From NCBI GenBank assembly GCA_963825335.1, contig CAWGSP010000001.1:310001-374000 (forward strand): 64,000 bases of DNA, written 5' to 3'. Position numbers and translations under genes: made by a program. Within the stretch, counting starts at the first letter, position 1, and the number at the start of each line of letters is the position of its first letter. The notes beneath the pieces were generated by a model. The model saw only the letters and a program-made list of their open reading frames with translations. It searched no databases and had not been told where the DNA came from. This document shows positions 46,208 to 54,961 of this stretch, piece by piece. This DNA comes from Methanobacterium_B sp963825335. Its GTDB lineage: Archaea > Methanobacteriota > Methanobacteria > Methanobacteriales > Methanobacteriaceae.

Positions 46208-46320
46208 TTTAGTCTACTTAAGATTATCAGTTTATTTTGGAATCTTAGAAAATAATAATTATTGTTTTTAAGAACTATAGAAAATGGATTGAATAAAATA
46301 GAGTAATATTCTGGGTTTTT

Positions 46321-49300
46321 TTAGAATATTGGTATTTTTGTTTTGATTGGTATTGTAAAGTAGAATCTTGAGCCTTGTCCGGGCTTGGATTCAACCCATA
46401 TCTTCCCACCGTGTCTTTCTATTATTTTTCACAAATTGAAAGCCCTATGCCTGAACCGGGGTATTTATCTCGTGTGTGTAATCTTTTAAATACATCAAAT
46501 ATTTGTTTTTGGTGTTCTGAATTTATTCCTATACCATTATCAGTTATGGAAATTGTCCATTCATTTTTGCCTTTTTGAGAGGATATATGTATTTTTGGAG
46601 GTGTTTGTCTTCGAAATTTGATTGCATTGTTTATTAAATTTTGGAAAACTTGTAACATTTGAGATGAATCAGCAAAAACAGTAGGTAAAGGATTATGAGT
46701 TATTTTAGCATTATTTTCTTCAATTGGTACTAATAAATTTGAAAGAACAGCTTTTAATAGTTTTTCGAGGTTAACATTTTCTAATTTCTTAGAATGACTG
46801 GTAACTCGTGAATATGCTAAAAGGTCATCTATTAACTGTTTCATACGTAGAGCACCTTCAATAATATACTCTATAAAATCATCAGCATCGTCATCTAATC
46901 TATCTTTATAACGCCTTTCTAATAGTTGAGAATAAAGAGTTACCATTCTTAGAGGTTCTTGAAGATCATGTGAAGAAACATAAGCGAACTGTTCTAATTC
47001 TTTGTTGGAGCGTCTTAACTCTTCCATAGTAGATTTCATTTTTTCTTCGTTCGCTTTACGTTCAGTTATGTCACGATTAGTCTCAATAATAATATTTTTG
47101 CCGGTGTCATCATGGATCAACTGTTGATGACTTTCTACAATTATTTCTTTGTCATCTTTTGTTTGATGAATCAATTCACCAGACCACTTTTTATCATTAA
47201 GCAGGTTTTTTTTATATTCATTAAATTCAAGTGGAAACTTAGTTTTAAGCAAATCATGGCTGATTTTTCCTTTGGCATCTTTGTAGTTATATCCATATAG
47301 TTTTTCAGCACCTTGATTCCAGGATAATATTCCTTCTTTCATATCAAAGGAAAATATTGCTTCATTTGAAACATCTAATAATGCTGCATGTCTTTTCAAA
47401 TCTTCTTCTGCTTTCTTTTTATCGGTGATATCAGTGAATATAACTCCAAATTGATACCCTCCTGTTTTAAATGCATAAACATCAAACCATTTTTCCAGAG
47501 GACCAAAACGCTCTACAAAATGAGCAGATTGACCAGTAAGTACCACATTACCATATCTTTCAAACCATACAGATTCTGAATCCGGAAATAACTCCAAAGT
47601 TGTTTTACCAATAATATCATCACCCTTCAAACCGGTTTGTCTCTCAAATGCATTGTTGACAGCCAAATATCGAAGATCATAAGGTTTACCTTTGTGATCT
47701 AAAATGATTTCATCAATTGCAAACCCTTCAGTCATCGAGTCAAATAATGTTCTATAAAGATCCTCACTTTTTTTAATAGCTTCAAATAATTTTGCATTCT
47801 CTAATGATTGGGATAAAGATGATGCTAATTTATTTGCAAAGTCAATTTGCTCTTTACTAAATACTACCCTCTTTTTGTGATGGTAATAAGCAATAACACC
47901 CTCAACTTTATCCTTCAATATGATTGGTACCACAAGAACTGAAGCAACCCCATGCATTTTCATTCCATTCTTATTTACTCTCGGATCGTTCTTAGCATCA
48001 TCAAAAGCAACAGCCTCTCTTTTATTCAGCACATACATAGATGTTGGCGATTCTAGATCAGATTTTATCTGACCAATAATGTTGTTAGGAAAATTATAAA
48101 TATATTTAACAATCCAATTACCTTCTACGTGCATATTAACAACAGAAGATTCTACATTCAATGTTTTTGATCCTAAATCCACAATCAATTGCATAATCTC
48201 ATTATAATCAAGAGTAGAATTAATATAACTATTCACATTATCCAAAGCATTATTAAGCAGTTCTCTTTCTTTTCTTTTAGTGATATCTTGAATAAAATTA
48301 ATAAATCTTTTTTCATTGTCAATTTCAATTATTTCCATGCTGCTAATTACAATACGTTTTTCACCAGATTTCGTTAGTAGTTCCAATTCCACATCAGCTA
48401 TCGAACCTTTTTCAATAGTTTCAGTAACATATTGATTACGTTTTTTAGTATTTATTAAATTTAATTCAGCTGGTGTATGTCCAACCAATTCTTCTTTACG
48501 ATAACCAGTTAACTTTGAAAAACTTTCATTTACATCTATCCACTTATTTCCATCTCCGAATGACATTGGGGCAGGATTAAATTGGAAAGCTTTAAAAAAC
48601 ATCTCTTCACTTAGTTTCAATTTTTTGTTAAGATCCGTCAAATAATTCATATGCTGATGAAGTTCTTCAGTAGCGGATTGTAATTCTTCATTTGAAACAG
48701 TTAGTTCTTCTGCAAGCTCTTTCTCCTTCTTTAAAAGCTTCTGATTAAGGGCTTCTGCTTTTTTATTTTCAGTGATGTCGTGATAGATGACTGAATAACC
48801 TATCGTTACTCCTGAATTATCGTTGATTTGAGTCGCATTCTGTTCAACAATGATATAATTCCCGTTTTTATGTTTAATTTTAGTTATGGTTTTTAAAATG
48901 CCCTTTTTCTTCAACTCCTCTGATTTTTTATCTCTTTCATTAGGAGCATATATAGGACGTAGGAGCTCTGCTGAATTAATTCCCAATGCTTCATCTTGAG
49001 GGTATCCAAACATCTTTTCTGCAGCTTTATTCCAATAGTTTATTATAAAATTAGTATCCGTTCTAATAACAGCATCATATAGTTGATCCATCATATCAGC
49101 ATTATATTCAAGTTGTTGTTCCACTTTTTTTCGTTTGGTAATGTCTTTACCAATGCTGAGGATTGTTTGAATACCATTAACTGTGATGAATCTAGTAGAA
49201 TACAGAACATTAATAAAAACATTATCTTTTCGTTTGATTTTTAATTCTAAATTATTTATTACTTGTTTTCTTTGTATCTTATTAACAAATTCTTGACGTT

Positions 49301-49526
49301 CGTTAAGATTAATTAAATTAAGTTCTAATGAAGTATGTCCGATTACTTCTTCTCGTGAATATCCTATTTGATTTAAATATTCAGGGTTACAATCAATAAT
49401 TTCACCATCAGACACTCTTGTAAGAGAAATCGCATCAGGACTAAACTCGAATATGGCAGACAACATTTCTGAATACTGATGGTATTCTTCATATTTCTTA
49501 TCGTTGATTTGATTAGATTTAACCAC
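46321..49526 (-). CDS. Large multi-PAS/GAF sensor histidine kinase, frameshifted near its end
   Basis: The intact frame (1034 residues, GTG 49526 to the stop at 46422) has PAS domains at about 15-135, 140-255, 305-420, 595-715 and 720-835, a GAF domain at about 435-590, a HisKA domain with AYVSSHDLQEPLRMV (about 878-892) and most of a HATPase domain (NLINNAIKFRR, TDNGIGIN, GSGIGLSICEK). The remaining 35 or so residues (KIIERHGGKIWVESKPGQGS and on to 46321) continue in another frame. The break sits in the T run 46425-46429 (A run on the coding strand), one base short. The loss would remove the last strands of the ATPase domain. No membrane helix is seen. Confidence 0.88.
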
Positions 49527-49756
49527 AGTCTAACGTTCCTTTGATTAAACAATATTTAATATTAATATAATTTAGTTTCAATGTTACATTAATTATTGTA
49601 ATATATTCTACAATAAGTTTTAATCTTAAGTTTGTTGAATAGTATTAAGGCAATTCAAGGTATCTAGACTGTTTAAGTTTTTAGATCCGAAAATTTTCAT
49701 GTGGATCCACATTAGTATAAAATATTTCATCTGATTCTAATTCTATTTTGGACATT

Positions 49757-49986
49757 TTATGTTTCAGACCTTAAAATGAATTCATTCGGTAAACCCGAAA
49801 ATATTGCTTCAACAGTATCCAAAACAATACGTTAGCACCAATCTGTTCAACTGCATATCCTAATCGTATGAACAATCCTTCAAGATCAAATTCGCCGGTT
49901 TCTTCTATTTCGGATCTTTCCATGTAGATATATTCTACCGTCATATCATTAATTGCAGAATCGATCAACAATCTATAAGTTAAAAC
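49757..49986 (-). pseudogene. Remnant of a KaiC-like ATPase
   Basis: In the minus-strand frame from 49971 the text reads IDSAINDMTVEYIYMERSEI, then EETGEFDLEGLFIRLGYAVEQIGA, and after a one-base frame change at 49832-49833 continues KRIVLDTVEAIFSGLPNEFI and LRSE. This is the middle of a KaiC-domain RecA-like ATPase, the protein family often found with archaeal histidine kinases. Walker A lies outside the preserved stretch, and the continuation ends at TAA 49757-49759. Only about 75 residues of one domain remain, so the gene is dead. Confidence 0.8.
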
Positions 49987-50308
49987 AATAACATGTCATA
50001 TTTTCATATAATCTCAGATTAATCAATTGCTTGAGCTAGTAAAATATTTGATTTATACATTCATCAACACCTTATTATCGATTGGTTCATCAGTCGCTTT
50101 CTCCTATCCTGTTAAAATTCGGAAATGAAGCGTATTTCACTCAATTTTGCATATCTCAACTACTGGATCTTTATAGCAAATAAATTCGCTATGGAGAAAA
50201 CGTTTAGTCATTCTATCTATCGATTGCTTAGTTACTTGCTAGATTAATCAATGGATATAAAATTATGATATGTATATATTATCTTACTAATTGCAAATGA
50301 TTATTGGT

Positions 50309-50541
50309 TTATTTTTTTAAAATAAGTTTTAATAAATTTCTGAAGGTTTTGTGATAAATGAATCCCCAAGTTGGAGTTTTATCATAATAATAAAGTTTGT
50401 TTTCTTCCAAATCAAAAACAACTGGCATTTCAAATGCTGCGAAATGTTTTTTGGTCTTTCTTGAACGAATTTTTTTGCTTCTTCATCAACACTCAATGAA
50501 GCAAGCAATGCAAAAGAGACAATCTGATTGAAAACCTCTTT
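50309..50541 (-). pseudogene. Frameshifted remnant of an unknown small protein
   Basis: Two abutting minus-strand frames read EVFNQIVSFALLASLSVDEE with AKKFVQERPK, then, after the A run at 50447-50452, KHFAAFEMPVVFDLEENKLY, YYDKTPTWGFIYHKTFRNLL and KLILKK before the stop. The join needs one extra A. The text has the amino-acid makeup of a real protein and no start codon remains (a TAA precedes it at 50542). I do not recognise the family. Confidence 0.6.
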
Positions 50542-50803
50542 TTAATAACATTTAATTGTAATCGTGGAGTAGTAGATTGAGGAATAGAAAATAAATTCAA
50601 TTAAATCTATCCTTCCATATATTTATGTGAGATATTTGTATCTAAATGATTCCCAATTTCTATTAAAAAAGACAGAAGTGTGAATTTTTATTTTAATATT
50701 CCTTAAAAAGAACTTATAAATATTTGTATTACCATAACTTATGTATCTATTTTTAATTTTACATTAAATTATTCTGTGAACTTAATAATATCCAGGTTAA
50801 AAC

Positions 50804-52777
50804 ATGATTTATGAAGAATATATAAAAAGGCTAGCTAAATTTAATAATTTTTCTGAATATTTATCAATTTTAATCGTTTTTATAGGGATTCTAGTTCTCA
50901 TAGGATGGGCATTTAATATTTCAATTTTAAAAAGCCCCGGTTCAGGATTTTCAACGATTAAATCTAATGTGGGAATAGTTTTCATATTAATTGGGTTATC
51001 GTTATGGTTGTTGCAGACAAAAAGAATAAATAAAAACAATCGACGTATTGCTCAGATTTTAGCATTTTTTGTTGTGCTTATTGGGTTTCTTACTCTTATT
51101 GAGTATATATTTAATATGAATTTAGGTATTGATCAGTTATTTTTTAAAGAGGCTGTAGGCGCTTTACATACTTCTTCACCTAATAGAATGGCTTTTAGTG
51201 CAGCATTAGCAACTCTTTTGGCAGGAATAAGTATTTTATTATTGGATGTGGGAACTTATCACGATTTCAGGCCTAGTCAATTTTTGACAATAATTGGGGG
51301 TCTTGTTTCACTTTTAGCGTTATTAGGTTATGTTTATGGAGTTTCAGCATTATATTACATACCTAAATTTACTGCAATAGCATTGTATGCTGCTTTAACA
51401 TTTATTCTAGTTTTTGCAGCATTAATGTTTGCACGTCCTGATAAAGGCATGATGACTCTAATGGTAAGTAAAAGTTTAGGTGGTATTTTATCGAGACGTT
51501 TATTTCCATTAATTATTATAATACCCATAATATTAGGTATTATATGGAAATTGGGAGTAAATACTGGTTTTTATGATTATTCATTTAGTTATGCTTTATT
51601 AGTGTTTTCTATTATTATATTTCTATCAATAATATTATGGACAACAGCTAGTTCAATAAGAATAATCGATAATGATCGTTATAAAGTAAGAGAAAATCTG
51701 AGGTTGTCTAATCTTTATAATCGTAGTCTTATAGAAGCTAATGTTGATGCTTTAGTAACTATAGATCCCAATGGGAAGATCACAGATGTAAATAATTCTA
51801 CTGAAACTATAACTGGATTTAATCGGGAAGATCTTATCAATACAGATTTCTCAGACTATTTTACTGATCCCAAAAAAGCCAAAGAAGGTTATCAAAAGGT
51901 TTTCCATGAAGGTATAGTGCGTGATTATGAATTGGAAATCAAAAATAGAAAGGGAACTATCACACCGGTTCGTTATAATGCTTCTGTCTATAAAGATGAT
52001 TCGGGTAATGTTATAGGAGTTTTAGCATCTGCACGTGATATTACAGAAATTAAAAATGCAGATGAAAATTTAAGACTAAAAATTGAAGAGTTAACCCGTT
52101 CCAATGCCGAATTAGAACAATTTGCATATGTTTCATCTCATGATTTACAAGAACCTTTAAGGATGATAGCTAGTTATTTACAGCTTTTAGAACGTAAATA
52201 TAAAGGTAAACTTGATGCTAAAGCAGATAAATATATTAATTTTTCTGTGGATGGTGCTACTCGAATGCAAAACTTGATAGATGATCTTCTAGCATTTTCA
52301 AGAGTAACCACAAAAGCAAAAGAATTCAAACGCATCGATCTTGAATCAGTATATAAAGAAACAATGTCAAATTTAGAAGTTTCAATAAAAGAAAATAAAG
52401 CACTAATATCCCATGATCAATTACCGGTAGTAATGGCAGATAAAACTCAAATAACTCAAGTAATTCAAAATTTAATCAATAATGCTATAAAATTCCATAG
52501 CGAAGATCAGCCAAAAATTAATATTTCAGTAACTGAAGAAAATGATCATTATCTATTTGCTATAAAAGATAATGGAATAGGAATCGATCCTAAACAATCA
52601 GATAGAATATTTGAAGTTTTTAAAAGATTAAATAAAAAGAGAGATTATCCCGGGACAGGAATAGGACTTGCAATCTGCAAAAAAATAATTGAAAGACATG
52701 GTGGACACATATGGGTAAAATCTGAACTTGGAAAAGGTTCAATTTTCTATTTCACATTACCAAAATTAGGAGCATAA
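50804..52777 (+). CDS. Membrane sensor histidine kinase with PAS domain
   Basis: The 657 residues begin with about eight transmembrane helices (first at 18-38, last at about 262-282), a multi-span sensor region with no family name I can assign. A PAS domain follows (about 308-420, GFNREDLINTDFSDYF and RDITEIKNADEN), then a HisKA domain with AYVSSHDLQEPLRMI (phospho-acceptor His) and a HATPase domain with NLINNAIKFHS, DNGIGIDPKQ and GTGIGLAICKK. It starts a three-gene run with the two receiver genes, four bases before the first, so they form one operon. Confidence 0.93.
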   Translation: MIYEEYIKRLAKFNNFSEYLSILIVFIGILVLIGWAFNISILKSPGSGFSTIKSNVGIVFILIGLSLWLLQTKRINKNNRRIAQILAFFVVLIGFLTLIEYIFNMNLGIDQLFFKEAVGALHTSSPNRMAFSAALATLLAGISILLLDVGTYHDFRPSQFLTIIGGLVSLLALLGYVYGVSALYYIPKFTAIALYAALTFILVFAALMFARPDKGMMTLMVSKSLGGILSRRLFPLIIIIPIILGIIWKLGVNTGFYDYSFSYALLVFSIIIFLSIILWTTASSIRIIDNDRYKVRENLRLSNLYNRSLIEANVDALVTIDPNGKITDVNNSTETITGFNREDLINTDFSDYFTDPKKAKEGYQKVFHEGIVRDYELEIKNRKGTITPVRYNASVYKDDSGNVIGVLASARDITEIKNADENLRLKIEELTRSNAELEQFAYVSSHDLQEPLRMIASYLQLLERKYKGKLDAKADKYINFSVDGATRMQNLIDDLLAFSRVTTKAKEFKRIDLESVYKETMSNLEVSIKENKALISHDQLPVVMADKTQITQVIQNLINNAIKFHSEDQPKINISVTEENDHYLFAIKDNGIGIDPKQSDRIFEVFKRLNKKRDYPGTGIGLAICKKIIERHGGHIWVKSELGKGSIFYFTLPKLGA

Positions 52778-52781
52778 TGAT

Positions 52782-53222
52782 ATGAACACAAAACCGATAG
52801 AAATTCTTTTAGTTGAAGATAATGAAGGTGATGTAGGATTGGTAGAAGAAGTTTTCGAAGATGCAAAAATTAGAAATACTCTCAATGTAGCTGAAGATGG
52901 GGAAGAAGCTCTGCTTTTTTTACAAAAAGAAAAACAATTTATTGATGCTCCAACTCCAGATATAATATTACTAGACTTAAACCTTCCACAAAAAGATGGA
53001 CGTGAAGTTCTTGAAGAAATAAAAAATGATGATAATCTTAAAAGAATACCTGTAGTTATATTAACTACATCCAAAGCTGAAGAAGATATCCTCAAATCTT
53101 ATGATTTACATGCTAATGCGTATATAACTAAACCTGTAGACTTTGATCAGTTCATAAGAGTTGTGAAATCTATAGAAGACTTCTGGCTGGAAGTTGTAAG
53201 ATTACCTGATGAAAATAAATAG
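52782..53222 (+). CDS. Single-domain response regulator (Rcp1-like)
   Basis: This 146-residue receiver has the acidic pair in LLVEDNEGDVG, the phospho-acceptor Asp in IILLDLNLPQKDG (about residue 60), the switch Thr in VVILTTSK (about 90), and the Lys in AYITKPVDF (about 113). No DNA-binding or enzymatic output is attached, so it relays phosphate or acts by protein contact. It lies four bases after the membrane kinase and 11 bases before the receiver-kinase hybrid. A phosphorelay among these three is likely. Confidence 0.94.
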   Translation: MNTKPIEILLVEDNEGDVGLVEEVFEDAKIRNTLNVAEDGEEALLFLQKEKQFIDAPTPDIILLDLNLPQKDGREVLEEIKNDDNLKRIPVVILTTSKAEEDILKSYDLHANAYITKPVDFDQFIRVVKSIEDFWLEVVRLPDENK

Positions 53223-53233
53223 GAAAGAAATCT

Positions 53234-54361
53234 ATGAACAAATCCATAAAAATATTACTTTTTGAGGATAATCCTGGCGATTCGGGTTTATTAGAAGATA
53301 TTTTAGATGATTTTGATGATTTATACAATCTAACAATTGTTGAAAGTCTAGAAGAAGGTTTGAACTACCTTAAAAGTAATAATTTTGATATTATATTATT
53401 AGATTTGGGATTACCCGATAGTGATGGTATAAACACTTTAATAGATGTACAAAAAGAAACGTCTAAAACACCTATTATTGTATTAACAGGATTAAATGAT
53501 GAAGAAATTGGGAACATTGCTGTACAAAAAGGTGCTCAAGATTATTTAATCAAAAGAGATATTGAGCCCAAATTATTGACACGTTCAATGAGATATTCTA
53601 TCGAACGTAAGAAAACTGAAACAGAACTTCAAGAATATAAAGAAAAACTAGAAGAAAAGGTAAAAGAACGTACAAAAGAACTTGAGAGATCTAACAAAGA
53701 ATTAGAACATTTTGCATATATAGCATCCCATGACCTTAGAGAACCACTAAGAATGATAACAAGCTTTCTACAATTACTAGAAAAACGATATAAAGACCAG
53801 TTAGACGATGATGCCAACGAGTTTATCGAATTTGCTGTCGATGGCGCAAAACGATTAGACAATATGATCAATGATCTCCTCCATTACTCTAAAGTAACCG
53901 GCCAAAAAGGAACTCTAAAACAAGTTGAGTGTGGAGAAGTTTTAGACAAAGCCATACAAAACTTAAAAATACCAATAGAAGAAAATAATGCAATAATCAC
54001 CCATGATCCATTATACATTATTAATTGTGATGAAGAATTAATGATTATATTATTTCAAAATCTAATAAGTAATGCAATTAAATATCACAGCGAAGAACCT
54101 CCAAAAATCCACATATCAGTTGAAAAACAAAAAGATCAGTACCTTTTTAGTGTAAAAGATAATGGAATAGGTATGGATCCAAAACACTTAGATCGCATTT
54201 TCACAATTTTCCAACGTCTTCACGGACATGAAGAATATGATGGTACGGGAATTGGACTTGCAATTGCACAGAGAATAGTCCACCAACATGGCGGAGAAAT
54301 CTGGGCTGAATCCAAACTTGGAAAAGGATCTACATTTTATTTCACCATACCGGCTAAATAA
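53234..54361 (+). CDS. Receiver-histidine kinase hybrid
   Basis: The 375 residues start with a receiver domain (about 5-120; acidic LLFEDNPGDSG, phospho-acceptor in IILLDLGLPDSDG, Lys in DYLIKRD), followed by a coiled-coil linker (about 122-155), a HisKA domain with AYIASHDLREPLRMI and a HATPase domain with NLISNAIKYHS, DNGIGMDPKH and GTGIGLAIAQR. The receiver precedes the kinase, so the receiver may control kinase activity. It closes the operon at 54361. The kinase part is strikingly similar to those of 46321 and 50804, suggesting gene duplication within this island. Confidence 0.93.
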   Translation: MNKSIKILLFEDNPGDSGLLEDILDDFDDLYNLTIVESLEEGLNYLKSNNFDIILLDLGLPDSDGINTLIDVQKETSKTPIIVLTGLNDEEIGNIAVQKGAQDYLIKRDIEPKLLTRSMRYSIERKKTETELQEYKEKLEEKVKERTKELERSNKELEHFAYIASHDLREPLRMITSFLQLLEKRYKDQLDDDANEFIEFAVDGAKRLDNMINDLLHYSKVTGQKGTLKQVECGEVLDKAIQNLKIPIEENNAIITHDPLYIINCDEELMIILFQNLISNAIKYHSEEPPKIHISVEKQKDQYLFSVKDNGIGMDPKHLDRIFTIFQRLHGHEEYDGTGIGLAIAQRIVHQHGGEIWAESKLGKGSTFYFTIPAK

Positions 54362-54961
54362 AAGTATTAATATGGAAAAAATATTTTAAGTCAAAATATA
54401 TATAAATCTTATCTCATTAGTACAATATGAGGGCAAAAATGATGCTAAGTTAATCTCTACGGAAATTTATTAATATTTATGTACAACTGGGTTTAAAACA
54501 ATGCCTTGCCGAAAATTAACAAAAACGATAAAAATAAACTTTATTAAACCTGAGTAATTATTTCGTTTGTACGAAAAGTTTAATATTTCTATTTTTTAAA
54601 CTGTATAACAATGATTTTATGTAAATGTAGATTTTGGAACTAACTTATTAAATATTTGTTCATGAACTATTCTAATTAGAAACAGTTTAAATCTCCCAAA
54701 AATTAAGTGTAGAAACCAATAAATAACTTAGATAAAAAGTATCTAATGAATGATTAAATAGGGCAAAATTAAGCTTAGAAATCATTAAAATAACTTAGAT
54801 TAAAGGTAAGTAACTAGATAAATTGATGGGATTGCTATTTTATTTATTTCTTCCATTTAACCAACTGAAAACAAATTTATTAATAGATGAAATTTAAAAA
54901 CTTGATCTACCTAAAATTAATAGGATTGTAAAATTGCTTAAAAAAATATTTGATGATTACC
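54362..54961. other. Gap between the kinase operon and alaS
   Basis: No gene is supported in this AT-rich stretch. It contains an imperfect tandem duplication (54697-54830, listed separately). The right end should hold the alaS promoter, but no single TATA box stands out. Confidence 0.4.
54697..54830 (+). repeat. Imperfect tandem repeat, two units of about 66 bases
   Basis: Unit 1 (54697-54763) and unit 2 (54764-54830) align with a 66-base offset, sharing AAAATTAAG, TAGAAA, AATAACTTAGAT and TAAAT/GAT segments. The copies differ at many places, so the duplication is old. It lies in noncoding DNA upstream of alaS. Confidence 0.55.

Noticed and set aside
46375..46578. 67-codon plus-strand frame at the end of the large kinase
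   Set aside because: It is antisense to the kinase C-terminal coding sequence, whose continuation in another frame matches the HATPase family.
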